From: Acidobacteriota bacterium
Lineage (GTDB): Bacteria > Acidobacteriota > Polarisedimenticolia > Polarisedimenticolales > Polarisedimenticolaceae
Length of the DNA: 64,000 nucleotides
Direction of reading: 5' to 3'
NCBI GenBank assembly: GCA_029861955.1
Contig: JAOTYK010000013.1
Location: 62,001 to 126,000 of the forward strand
Positions within the stretch are counted from its first letter, which is position 1. Each line of letters begins with the position of its first letter. The position numbers and the translations under genes are program-made. The notes beneath the pieces were generated by a model. That model was not told where the DNA came from, ran no database searches, and saw only the letters and a list, made by a program, of their open reading frames with translations. Shown in pieces: positions 9,374 to 17,444 of the stretch.

Positions 9374-9817
9374 ATGAAGCACCCCATAGGTCTTGTCCGT
9401 GTCGTCCGTCTGGTGGCCCTGGCCGCGCTCTCGATTCCATGCCTGACGGGGTGTGGTCCGTCGGACCCCGTTGCCGACGTGCTGGCCCAACGCGCCCGGT
9501 GGGAGGTCATCCCGCAGAACTGGGTTCAGGATGACGCCGGTACGGTGAGCGTCTCGGTCCGTCTCGCGGGGCCACCGAAATCGACCCTCGGAAGTCTGAC
9601 CGTCCGTGTCGCGGTAGCCGATGCCGCCGGATCACCGGCGGGAGAGTACTGGCACACCTTCGATCTCGCGGGGATCGAGCGTGGAGGACCCGTTGATCGG
9701 CTCATCCGGTTGCGTGACGTCCCGGTCATCGAGGAACTGGATATCGACCCGATTTACGCCCCCACGGAGGACCAGTACACCCACATCCAGGAGTTGAGCG
9801 GGCTGACCGCCGAGTAG
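9374..9817 (+). CDS. small putative lipoprotein, unknown function
   Basis: 147-residue protein with a hydrophobic signal segment ending in a lipobox, LTGC, near residue 26, so it is probably lipid-anchored. The rest (VSVSVRLAGPPKSTLGSLTV, then AGSPAGEYWHTFDL) looks like a single beta-sandwich of the kind seen in small periplasmic proteins. I recognise no family. It follows the Wzc-like gene by 24 bp on the same strand, and its end faces the UDP-sugar gene across a 9-bp gap. A role at the cell surface is inference from the lipobox only. Confidence 0.65.
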   Translation: MKHPIGLVRVVRLVALAALSIPCLTGCGPSDPVADVLAQRARWEVIPQNWVQDDAGTVSVSVRLAGPPKSTLGSLTVRVAVADAAGSPAGEYWHTFDLAGIERGGPVDRLIRLRDVPVIEELDIDPIYAPTEDQYTHIQELSGLTAE

Positions 9818-9826
9818 GCGCGTTCG

Positions 9827-10768
9827 CTAGCGAACGATCCTGCGCTGGAAGTCTTCCAGGGTGTGGCGGAGTCCTTCGCGGACATCGGTCTTCGGCTCCC
9901 AGCCGAGTTTCGCCCGTGCGCGGCTGATATCGGGCTGCCGAACCTTCGGGTCATCGACCGGTAGATCACGGAAGACCAGCTTCGTGCCGCTACCCACCAG
10001 GTCGCGGATCTCCTCGGCCATCCGCCGTACCGTCCATTCCTCGGGGTTACCGATGTTGCATGGATCGTGCAGATCCGAGTGTAGGAGGCGTGAGATGCCG
10101 TCCACCAGATCTGCCACGTAGCAGAAGCTGCGGGTCTGGTTACCGTCGCCGAAGATCGTGATCTCCTCACCGTTCAGCGCCTGCGTCAGGAAATTGGGGA
10201 TCGCTCGGCCATCGTTCAGACGCATCCGTGGGCCAAACGTGTTGAAGATCCGAACGATCTTCGTGTTAACCCCATGGGTGCGGTGGTAGGCCATCGTCAT
10301 CGCCTCCGCGAATCGCTTGGCCTCGTCGTACACCCCACGCGGTCCAATCGGATTGACGTGACCCCAGTAGTCTTCTTTCTGTGGATGGACCTGTGGGTCG
10401 CCATAGACCTCGGACGTCGAGGCCAGTAGAAACCGAGCTCCCAGCCGGCGGGCAAGCCCGAGCGCCGCATGGGTGCCCAGGGATCCCACCTTCAGCGTAT
10501 GGATCGGGTAGTCCAGGTAGTCCTGAGGGCTCGCCGGGCTGGCGAAGTGCAACACCGCATACAGCGGCTGGTCGAGGTAGATGTAGTTGGTGACATCGTG
10601 CTGGATGAAGCGAAAATCTTCGTGATCGATCAGATGGGCAAGGTTGGCCGTGTCGCCGGTGATGAGGTTGTCCATCGCGATGACGGCGTAACCCTCGCCG
10701 AGCAGTCGGTCGCAGAGATGGGAGCCAAGGAAGCCCGCGCCACCGGTGACCAGAATCGTCTCTTTCAT
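9827..10768 (-). CDS. UDP-glucuronate decarboxylase (UDP-xylose synthase) family SDR
   Basis: 313-residue NAD-dependent nucleotide-sugar enzyme. The N-terminus carries [18 protein letters not shown] (Rossmann GxxGxxG). Further on are [10 protein letters not shown], the catalytic YDEAK within [26 protein letters not shown] and [13 protein letters not shown]. The combination PRGxYDEAKR is characteristic of UDP-glucuronate decarboxylases, which make UDP-xylose. An in-frame codon 36 bp upstream could add 12 residues ([11 protein letters not shown]), but the Rossmann strand starts at the ATG chosen. It overlaps no neighbour and is read toward the polysaccharide locus. Confidence 0.88.
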   Translation of the reverse strand: MKETILVTGGAGFLGSHLCDRLLGEGYAVIAMDNLITGDTANLAHLIDHEDFRFIQHDVTNYIYLDQPLYAVLHFASPASPQDYLDYPIHTLKVGSLGTHAALGLARRLGARFLLASTSEVYGDPQVHPQKEDYWGHVNPIGPRGVYDEAKRFAEAMTMAYHRTHGVNTKIVRIFNTFGPRMRLNDGRAIPNFLTQALNGEEITIFGDGNQTRSFCYVADLVDGISRLLHSDLHDPCNIGNPEEWTVRRMAEEIRDLVGSGTKLVFRDLPVDDPKVRQPDISRARAKLGWEPKTDVREGLRHTLEDFQRRIVR

Positions 10769-10784
10769 CGTTCTCCTTCGTGCA

Positions 10785-11915
10785 TCAGCGGGCTGCGCCG
10801 TCATGTTTGCCGCGGATCTTCAGTGGGATGTCAATCGTGCCACGTCCGTCGTCCAGGGGGTTACTACTTTCTCGTCTGTCCCGGGTCATCCGCAGGAATA
10901 ACCAACGGGGTAGGAGCGACGGTCGTTCGAGGTAGACCGCCGCCAGATAGAGCTGGAGCCACCGACGATCGGGGCGTCGGATCCAGTCCAGGGGATGGCG
11001 ACTGCGAAACGGTGCGGTGAGCCATTGTCGCCAGGCGGGCAGGGGAAAGAGCTCGATCGTCTCCGGACCCACCGTCTGTGGGTCGAGCTGGTGGAGGTGT
11101 CGTACCGCCGCCGCCGCCGCCATGCTTCCACCCCAGCGATGAAGACGCTCTGCCACGATCTTCCAGGAGAACCCCGGGTTGCGAACGATCGGGCGGAGGT
11201 CGATCAGCCACTTCAATTGCCGGTTGAAGTAGTGGGAGAGATGATGGAGCAGGATGTGGGCGACGAAGTCATGGTCTTCAAGATGGAGGATCCGGTAGGG
11301 CCCGATCGTGAGGGGCTTCGCGCGTTCGAAGAGCTCGTCGACGTCCAGGTCGTAGCGAACGTCCTGGACAAGGTTCCAGTGGATCTCGACATCGACCTGA
11401 TGCGGAACGGGGCTCAGCAACGGGAGATGATGACTACTTCGAATGTAGTGCGTCGCGCCTGCCGGATCCGGCACCGTGAAGCCGTGTTCCCCCAGTGCCC
11501 TCAGCGCGATGATCAGCTGATCCCGCGGAACGAGGAGGTCCACATCGGTCACCGTGCGAAGATCGATCCGTTCGTAGTGACGATGGAGGAGGTCGATCCC
11601 CTTGAGACCCAACACCGTGACGCCGGCGGACGTCAGGATCTTGAGGACCTGTTCCGCGACACCGACGAGCAATGCGTTGTCCACACGGGTCTTGCGTCGT
11701 CGCTCGGCAAGATGCCCCATGATCCTTGTGTCGATCCTGGATTCCAGTCCCGCCGTTCGGATCTGGTGATCGAGCCAGGGCTCGATATCGGTCTGCTCAC
11801 AAAGGGATAGGAATCGTTCGGAGTCCGGGGTGGAGTCCGCGAGGATGGCGTCAATGGCCTCGGGTCTCTCGCGTGCGAGAGCCAGAAGCAATTCGGTGCT
11901 GGAGTCGGGGGACAT
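10785..11915 (-). CDS. nucleotidyltransferase-fold protein (NTP_transf_5-like)
   Basis: 376-residue soluble protein. Residues about 95-145 hold the diagnostic region: a KG motif ([14 protein letters not shown]) and then [15 protein letters not shown], whose D-x-D pair would bind metal in a minimal nucleotidyltransferase. This matches the 'uncharacterised nucleotidyltransferase' family commonly encoded in capsule and exopolysaccharide loci. The donor and acceptor are unknown. It lies 16 bp upstream of the UDP-xylose synthase-like gene on the same strand and is probably co-transcribed with it. Confidence 0.75.
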   Translation of the reverse strand: MSPDSSTELLLALARERPEAIDAILADSTPDSERFLSLCEQTDIEPWLDHQIRTAGLESRIDTRIMGHLAERRRKTRVDNALLVGVAEQVLKILTSAGVTVLGLKGIDLLHRHYERIDLRTVTDVDLLVPRDQLIIALRALGEHGFTVPDPAGATHYIRSSHHLPLLSPVPHQVDVEIHWNLVQDVRYDLDVDELFERAKPLTIGPYRILHLEDHDFVAHILLHHLSHYFNRQLKWLIDLRPIVRNPGFSWKIVAERLHRWGGSMAAAAAVRHLHQLDPQTVGPETIELFPLPAWRQWLTAPFRSRHPLDWIRRPDRRWLQLYLAAVYLERPSLLPRWLFLRMTRDRRESSNPLDDGRGTIDIPLKIRGKHDGAAR

Positions 11916-11984
11916 ACGGGGGGCAAAAGATAGTCCCTCCCGCTTGCAGGCGTCAACGTGTCGGGCTATTCTTTGCGCCGATTC

Positions 11985-12662
11985 ATGAGCAATATCGGCT
12001 CGAAAATCGTTGACAGCCTCGCCCCGCGTGTCGGCTACGCCTATCTACGGTTGATGCGTGCGACGATGCGTCTTCAGTTTGTTCGGCGCGAGACCCTCGC
12101 GTCGGTGCGGCGTGATGGGCCCTACATCCTGGCCTTTTGGCACGCCCGCTTCGTCATGATGCCGTTCTGCTATCCCGGCGAGAGAATGATGGTCCTTCAC
12201 AGCGAACATCGTGACGCGCAGCTTCTCGTCGGCATCATGAAGCGATTCGGGTTCCATCAGGCCTGGGGCTCCAGCACCCGAGGTGGAGCGCGCGGCCTAC
12301 GTTCCCTGGTTCGCGGTCTCAAGGATGGCTTCGATGTCGGGATCACGCCCGACGGTCCCAAGGGACCCCCGCGACAGGTTCATCCGGGGGTGCTGGCTCT
12401 CGCCCGCCTCAGCGGCAGGCCGATCATTCCGGTCGCCTTCAGCGCGCGGCCCCATCGTCGTCTGTCTTCCTGGGATCGAACGATGCTGCCGTACCCGTTC
12501 GCCCGCGGCGTGTTCGTCTACGGGGAGCCGCAGTTCGTCGGACGCGGGTCCATTGAAGAGGAAGAGGTCGCTCGTCTCGAGGCGTCGCTGGACGCATTGA
12601 ACCGGGAGGCCGACGGCATCGTCGGCGTCGCGACCGTCGATCCCCCTGTGGACCGCCCGTGA
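11985..12662 (+). CDS. lysophospholipid/lipid A acyltransferase-like protein (DUF374)
   Basis: Protein of about 225 residues in the LPLAT superfamily, DUF374 branch. It shows FWHARFVMMPF, HRDAQLLVGIMKRFGF, SSTRGGARGLRSLVRGLKDG, ITPDGPKGPPRQVHPGVLAL and GRPIIPVAF; the PDGPKGPP block is the most diagnostic element. It probably acylates a lipid A or phospholipid precursor at the inner membrane. The downstream lpxB start overlaps its stop, which supports a lipid A role. An in-frame GTG at 11958 would add nine residues; neither start has a clear Shine-Dalgarno. Confidence 0.85.
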   Translation: MSNIGSKIVDSLAPRVGYAYLRLMRATMRLQFVRRETLASVRRDGPYILAFWHARFVMMPFCYPGERMMVLHSEHRDAQLLVGIMKRFGFHQAWGSSTRGGARGLRSLVRGLKDGFDVGITPDGPKGPPRQVHPGVLALARLSGRPIIPVAFSARPHRRLSSWDRTMLPYPFARGVFVYGEPQFVGRGSIEEEEVARLEASLDALNREADGIVGVATVDPPVDRP

Positions 12663-13786
12663 AACGTCCCGTGAGAATCGTCCTGGCGGCGGGGGAACCC
12701 TCCGGGGATCGACTAGGTGCGGGACTCGCGCGCGAGCTGAAGCGAAGACTCCCGGACGCGGAGCTGGTCGGGATGGGTGGCGATCGGATGGCCGCCGAGG
12801 GCGTCGAGATCGTCCAGCATCTGCGGGAGGTTGCCGTTGTCGGAATATCGGAAGTGTTGGCCCACTTCCCGCAACTCCTCCGCGCCCGGCGACGCATGGT
12901 CCGTCGATTCACGGACGAACCGACCGACCTGTTCATCCCGATCGACTTTCCCGACTTCAATTTCGGTCTCGGCAAGGCCGCCCACCGGGCCGGAGTGCCG
13001 GTAGTTTATTTCGTCAGCCCCCAGATCTGGGCCTGGCGCCGCGGCCGGATAAATTCGCTCCGTCGCTGGGTCCGTCGAATGTTGGTGCTCTTTCCTTTCG
13101 AGGAGGCGCTCTATCGGGACGCCGGAATCGACGTACGTTTCGTCGGGCACCCGTTGGCCGCGTCGGTGGTCCATCCGGGTCGATTGGCCCTGGCCGAGAC
13201 GGTGGGAGTCGATCCCGATCAGCGGTACGTCGCCCTGATGCCCGGCAGTCGCGAGGGCGAGGTCCGTCGACTCTTCCCCATCCTCGACGCCACGGCCCGG
13301 GACCTCCTGACCACCCACCCCGAACTCCGTTTCATCGTCCCCGTCGCCCCCCACCTCGACCTAAAAGGGGACAGATTTATTTTCCATCGCGGCGACTTCC
13401 CCGAACTCCTGGATCTCTGCGACGCCGGCGTGGTCGCCGCCGGGACCGCAAGTCTCGAGGCGGCGGTGCAGGGGCTTCCGATCGTCATCGTCCACCGTCT
13501 CAGTCGGTCGAGCTATGCGATCGGCCGCCGGCTGGTGAAGCTGGAGAGTTTCGGCCTTCCGAATCTGGTTGCGGAGCGACCGCTGGTCCCGGAGTTTATT
13601 CAGGATGACTGTCGTCCCGATCGTATTGCGGCGGCGATCCGTCGGTATCTGGACGATCCACACCACACCGCGACGATCCGCGAGGGGTTGGCCGGTATCC
13701 GTCAGCGGCTCGGCGGCGAGGGCGTCTTCGAGCGCGCCGCAGACTCCGTCATCGAACTCCTGCAGCAGTCGCCCCGGGTTCCTTGA
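12659..13786 (+). CDS. lpxB: lipid-A-disaccharide synthase
   Basis: Glycosyltransferase (GT19) that joins UDP-2,3-diacylglucosamine and lipid X to form the lipid A disaccharide. Motifs: VLAAGEPSGDRLGAGLAREL at the N-terminus, GMGGDRMAAEGVEIVQ, FPDFNFGLGK, SPQIWAWRRGRI, FVGHPLA, LMPGSREGEVRRL and AAGTASLEAAVQGLP. GTG at 12659 overlaps the previous TGA. Residues about 236-242 (KGDRFIF) are coded by a short AT-rich stretch at 13363-13384 that looks foreign and seems to replace a longer linker seen in other LpxB proteins. The frame is intact, so the gene is probably functional. Its presence implies a lipid A outer membrane. Confidence 0.93.
   Translation: MKRPVRIVLAAGEPSGDRLGAGLARELKRRLPDAELVGMGGDRMAAEGVEIVQHLREVAVVGISEVLAHFPQLLRARRRMVRRFTDEPTDLFIPIDFPDFNFGLGKAAHRAGVPVVYFVSPQIWAWRRGRINSLRRWVRRMLVLFPFEEALYRDAGIDVRFVGHPLAASVVHPGRLALAETVGVDPDQRYVALMPGSREGEVRRLFPILDATARDLLTTHPELRFIVPVAPHLDLKGDRFIFHRGDFPELLDLCDAGVVAAGTASLEAAVQGLPIVIVHRLSRSSYAIGRRLVKLESFGLPNLVAERPLVPEFIQDDCRPDRIAAAIRRYLDDPHHTATIREGLAGIRQRLGGEGVFERAADSVIELLQQSPRVP
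13363..13384 (+). repeat. AT-rich motif ggggacagatttatttt embedded in lpxB
   Basis: A 22-bp stretch containing ggggacagatttatttt stands out by base composition inside a gene that is otherwise about two-thirds GC. Very similar strings recur, as I recall, as dispersed repeats in many bacterial genomes, sometimes near REP-associated tyrosine transposases. Here it is in frame and encodes KGDRFIF. Only one copy was noticed in this window, so its repeat status is inferred from memory and not seen here. Confidence 0.4.
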
Positions 13787-13835
13787 TCTCCCGACGGGAC
13801 TATGGTCGAATGCCCCGTTCCAACCGAGGCGGCCC

Positions 13836-14720
13836 ATGATTCGCTCCATGACAGGTTATGGCCGTGGTTCGGCCGAGATGACGGGTTACCGAATGACGGT
13901 CGAGATCCGTAGTGTCAATCACCGTTTCGCCGATCTTCGTTTCCGCCTGCCGGCGGAGATGGGGCGGCTTGAGACGGTCTTTCGTCGTCAGGTGGCCAAG
14001 CGGGTCCATCGTGGCAGGGTCGAGGTCCAACTTCGGTTCGAGGCCGCCGACGGCCAGTCGGAGCAGCGCTTCAATCGTCCTCTGTTCGACGAGGTCCTGG
14101 GGACCTGGAAGAGTCTGGCAGCCGAGACCGGCGCCAACGCGACCCCCGACCTGGCCGCGATCCTGCGGATCTCGAGCATGTTCCGCGCAGACGGCATGGA
14201 TCGGACCCTCGACGAAGAGCAGGCATCCACCGCGGGCGTCGCCCTGGACCAGGCCCTCGGCGCACTCGATGAAGATCGTCGGCGCGAAGGGGAGTCGCTC
14301 CGCGACGATCTCCTACTCCGAGTGGCGACCCTTGCAGAGGCTGCCGGACGAGCCGGGGTACGCGTCTCCGGCCTACCCGACCGGCTCAAGGTACGGCTCG
14401 AAGAACGGTTGGCGCAGCTTGCGACCCAGGTAGAATTGGACCCGGGACGCGTGGCCCAGGAGGCCGCGATTCTGGCAGAGCGATCCGATGTCAGCGAGGA
14501 ACTGGTCCGACTCGAGGGTCACCTGCAGCAAGCGGAGCGACTGCTTCGTAGCGAGGACGGGAAGCCGGTCGGCAAGCGGCTGGACTTTCTGGTGCAGGAG
14601 ATCCATCGCGAGGTCAACACGGTGGGCAGCAAGTCGCAGGATCTTGATTTGACTCGGATTACTCTGGAGATGAAATCGGAGACCGAGAAGATTCGCGAGC
14701 AGGTACAGAATCTCGAATGA
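13836..14720 (+). CDS. YicC/YloC family endoribonuclease
   Basis: 294-residue protein of the YicC family, recently shown in other bacteria to be an endoribonuclease. The N-terminal hallmark IRSMTGYGRGS starts at the chosen ATG, followed by EIRSVNHRFADLRFRLP. The C-terminal block GKPVGKRLDFLVQEIHREVN and TVGSKSQD is the conserved DUF1732 region. The frame is open a further 89 codons upstream, but that part lies inside lpxB. Its TGA overlaps the ATG of gmk (ATGA), the usual yicC-gmk coupling. Confidence 0.93.
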   Translation: MIRSMTGYGRGSAEMTGYRMTVEIRSVNHRFADLRFRLPAEMGRLETVFRRQVAKRVHRGRVEVQLRFEAADGQSEQRFNRPLFDEVLGTWKSLAAETGANATPDLAAILRISSMFRADGMDRTLDEEQASTAGVALDQALGALDEDRRREGESLRDDLLLRVATLAEAAGRAGVRVSGLPDRLKVRLEERLAQLATQVELDPGRVAQEAAILAERSDVSEELVRLEGHLQQAERLLRSEDGKPVGKRLDFLVQEIHREVNTVGSKSQDLDLTRITLEMKSETEKIREQVQNLE

Positions 14721-15349
14721 CGAATTCCGACGCACCGATCGAGGGCAGACTATTCGTTATCTCGGCTCCGTCGGGCACCGGCAAGTCCACGGTTGCCCGA
14801 CGCGTGCTCGAACTCGAGCCGGAGATGGAGTGGTCGGTCTCGTACACGACCCGACCCGCCCGCGAGGGTGAGGTCGATGGCCGTGACTACCATTTCATCG
14901 GTGGCGATACGTTCGATCAGATGGTCGAGCAGGGGGCGTTTCTGGAGTGGGCTCGAGTCTTCGATCGTCGTTACGGCACCGGTGTGGCGCGGACCCGTGA
15001 AGCGCTGGCAGCTGGTCGGGACCTGCTTCTCGAGATCGACGTCCAGGGGGCCGAGCAGGTTCGGGGCAGCCAGATCGAGACGGTGTCGATCATGATCCTC
15101 CCGCCGGACTTTCCGACCCTGGAGGCCCGACTGCGGGGCCGCGGCAGCGAGACGGACGACCAGCTGCGTGAGCGACTGACCACCGCCCGCCGGGAGGCGG
15201 CACGCTACGAATACTTCGATTATACGGTGATCAACGACGATCTTGATCGGGCGATAGAGGATGTCCGCGCGATCGTGTACGCTGAACGGCTCCGTAGTCG
15301 ACGTCGGACGTCAACGATCACGGAGCTACTGAAGACGTTTCCGGCCTGA
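14717..15349 (+). CDS. gmk: guanylate kinase
   Basis: Phosphorylates GMP to GDP with ATP. The P-loop ISAPSGTGKSTVARRVLE lies near residues 14-31. The GMP-binding region includes SYTTRPAREGEVDGRDYHF, followed by VEQGAFLEWARVF, LLLEIDVQGAEQVR and the lid region ETDDQLRERL. The length, 210 residues, is normal. Its ATG overlaps the stop of the YicC gene, and rpoZ follows 20 bp downstream. Confidence 0.96.
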   Translation: MTNSDAPIEGRLFVISAPSGTGKSTVARRVLELEPEMEWSVSYTTRPAREGEVDGRDYHFIGGDTFDQMVEQGAFLEWARVFDRRYGTGVARTREALAAGRDLLLEIDVQGAEQVRGSQIETVSIMILPPDFPTLEARLRGRGSETDDQLRERLTTARREAARYEYFDYTVINDDLDRAIEDVRAIVYAERLRSRRRTSTITELLKTFPA

Positions 15350-15369
15350 CGGGAACCCTAGGAGTTGGA

Positions 15370-15591
15370 ATGTACAAGTTACCCGAAGACCTCGAGAGCA
15401 AATACAAGTTCGTGACCCTGGCTTCAAAGCGTGCCGAACAGTTGCAGATGGGTGCCTTGCCTCGCGTGATCGAGGACGACCGCAAGTCGACCGTGATCGC
15501 CCAGGCTGAGGTCGCGACCGGCGCCGTCAAGGAGTGGATTCCGGAGACCGACGAAGATCTGGCAAGCGCCCTCGACGACGAAGAAGAATAG
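15370..15591 (+). CDS. rpoZ: DNA-directed RNA polymerase omega subunit
   Basis: 73-residue omega subunit, which helps beta' fold and joins core RNA polymerase. Residues 9-35 (SKYKFVTLASKRAEQLQMG, then ALPRV) are the conserved RPB6/omega helix region. The tail is acidic (DEDLASALDDEEE). A Shine-Dalgarno-like taggag lies eight bases before the ATG. It sits between gmk and coaBC, a conserved arrangement in several phyla. Confidence 0.92.
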   Translation: MYKLPEDLESKYKFVTLASKRAEQLQMGALPRVIEDDRKSTVIAQAEVATGAVKEWIPETDEDLASALDDEEE

Positions 15592-15600
15592 CCTCTCGGG

Positions 15601-16800
15601 ATGCGGGTCGCGCTCGGTGTCAGTGGCGGCATCGCCGCCTACAAGGCTTGCGAGATCATTCGGGGTCTCGACGGAGCGGGTGTCGAAGTCCACGTGTTGA
15701 TGACACGCAATGCGTGTCAATTCGTCACACCCCTGACGCTCCAGACCCTCGCAGGCCGCAAGGTGCAGGTCGAGACCTTCGACACCGACAGCGACCAGAC
15801 GGTCCATCACATCGAGTTGGCGCGTACGATCGACCTGTTCGCGGTGGCGCCTGCGACCGCGAACGTCCTCGCCAAGTTTAGCGGTGGAATCGCCGACGAC
15901 CTGCTTTCCACGTTCTTCATTTCTCTGACCGTTCCGACCCTTGTCGCTCCGGCGATGAACAGTCGGATGTGGTTACACGATGCGACACGTCGCAATCTGG
16001 CGACGCTGGCGAATCGGGGAGTCGAGGTGATCGAGCCGGAGAGCGGCTGGCTTGCCGAGCGTGAGGTTGGCGTCGGGCGCCTGGCGGATCCCGCCGTGAT
16101 CGTCGAGCGGATCCTGGCGGGTCTCCGCCGCTCCTCGGAACTCACCGGGAAACGGGTCGTGGTCAGTGCGGGCCCGACTCGCGAACCCATCGACCCCGTA
16201 CGTTTCATCTCCAATGGCTCCTCCGGGAGGATGGGGTTCGCACTTGCCACCGTCGCGGCCCAGCGTGGGGCCGACGTGACACTTGTCAGCGGCCCCGTTT
16301 CGCTCCCGACCCCGTTCGGGGTTCGTCGCGTCGATGTGAAGACTTCCGCCGAGATGCGGGATGCCGTGCTCTCCGCACGGGACGACGCGGCTATCGTCTT
16401 CATGTCGGCCGCAGTCTCCGATTTCATCCCCACGGCGGAGCCGCGGAAGATCAAGAAGTCCGGTGACGGGCTGACGCTCAAGATGGAGCGCGGGCCGGAC
16501 ATCCTCGCCGAGATGGGGCGGGATCGGCGTGAGGATCTGCTGGTCGGCTTTGCGGCCGAGACCGACGACCTGTTGCAGAATGCCCAGGACAAACTCGAGC
16601 GGAAGAATCTCGACATGATCGTTGCCAACGACGTGTCGACCGAGGGGATCGGAATCAACTCGCCCGACAACGCAGTCACGATGATCGATCGCGACGGTAC
16701 ACACCATGACGTCGGGAAACGATCGAAGCGACTCGTTGCAGAGGCGATTCTGGACCATGCAACGGCGACGCTGAAACGGCGGGCGGGTGCCACGCGATGA
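15601..16800 (+). CDS. coaBC: bifunctional phosphopantothenoylcysteine decarboxylase / phosphopantothenate-cysteine ligase
   Basis: Two steps of coenzyme A synthesis in one flavoprotein. The N-terminal CoaC half shows GVSGGIAAYKACEIIRGL, the catalytic His region HHIELAR, VAPATANVLAKFSGGIADDL and APAMNSRMW. The CoaB half starts about residue 185 with SAGPTREPIDPVRFISNGSS and SAAVSDFIP, then the KIKKSG lysines. At the position of E. coli Cys158 (ACGDIGPGRM) this protein has AEREVGVGRL, so the reductive cysteine is replaced by Glu. The stop overlaps the start of the glycosylase gene (ATGA). Confidence 0.94.
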   Translation: MRVALGVSGGIAAYKACEIIRGLDGAGVEVHVLMTRNACQFVTPLTLQTLAGRKVQVETFDTDSDQTVHHIELARTIDLFAVAPATANVLAKFSGGIADDLLSTFFISLTVPTLVAPAMNSRMWLHDATRRNLATLANRGVEVIEPESGWLAEREVGVGRLADPAVIVERILAGLRRSSELTGKRVVVSAGPTREPIDPVRFISNGSSGRMGFALATVAAQRGADVTLVSGPVSLPTPFGVRRVDVKTSAEMRDAVLSARDDAAIVFMSAAVSDFIPTAEPRKIKKSGDGLTLKMERGPDILAEMGRDRREDLLVGFAAETDDLLQNAQDKLERKNLDMIVANDVSTEGIGINSPDNAVTMIDRDGTHHDVGKRSKRLVAEAILDHATATLKRRAGATR

Positions 16801-17444
16801 GTGAACCCACGGCCGATCTGCGTGAGTGGGTGGCCTATCTGGCGGAGAGCGGTGTGCAGGAACTTCGAATCGAGGGTAAGCCGGGGCCGCTGGATGTCGT
16901 TCGTGAGGAGCTTGGCGAGTGTACTCGCTGCAAGCTGCACGACGGCCGCACGAAGATCGTGTTTGGCGTGGGGAACCCGCAAGCGGACCTGATGTTCATC
17001 GGTGAGGGGCCCGGAGCGGAAGAGGATCGTCGCGGGGAGCCCTTCGTCGGCCGCGCCGGAAAGAAGCTGGACGAGATGATCCAGGCGATCGGACTCTCTC
17101 GAGAGCAGGTCTACATCGCCAACATCGTCAAGTGTCGCCCGCCGAACAACCGCGATCCCGAGCGCGACGAGATCGAGGCCTGTTCGCCGTTCCTGAAGAA
17201 GCAGATTGCGGCCATCGCGCCACGGGTGATCGTCACCCTCGGCGGACCGGCGACGAAGACGATCCTCGAGACGAAGGTCGGCATTACACGACTTAGAGGG
17301 GAGTGGGCCGAGTTCGAGGGGATCCCGGTCATGCCGACATTTCACCCGGCCTACCTGCTCCGCGCGTACACCAAGGAAAATCGAATGAGCGTCTGGTCGG
17401 ACCTGAAAACCGCCCGGGCGCGTATCGACGACCCGGAGGCGTGA
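16797..17444 (+). CDS. family 4 uracil-DNA glycosylase (iron-sulfur type)
   Basis: Removes uracil from DNA in base-excision repair. Four cysteines fit the [4Fe-4S] pattern of family 4 enzymes: CTRC near residues 42-45, one in [11 protein letters not shown] and one in EACSPF. The uracil-binding motif is [20 protein letters not shown], and motif 2 is [10 protein letters not shown]. The first 35 residues ([19 protein letters not shown]) are a short extension. Both ends overlap their neighbours by 4 bp, so coaBC, this gene and priA are translationally coupled. Confidence 0.93.
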   Translation: MSEPTADLREWVAYLAESGVQELRIEGKPGPLDVVREELGECTRCKLHDGRTKIVFGVGNPQADLMFIGEGPGAEEDRRGEPFVGRAGKKLDEMIQAIGLSREQVYIANIVKCRPPNNRDPERDEIEACSPFLKKQIAAIAPRVIVTLGGPATKTILETKVGITRLRGEWAEFEGIPVMPTFHPAYLLRAYTKENRMSVWSDLKTARARIDDPEA

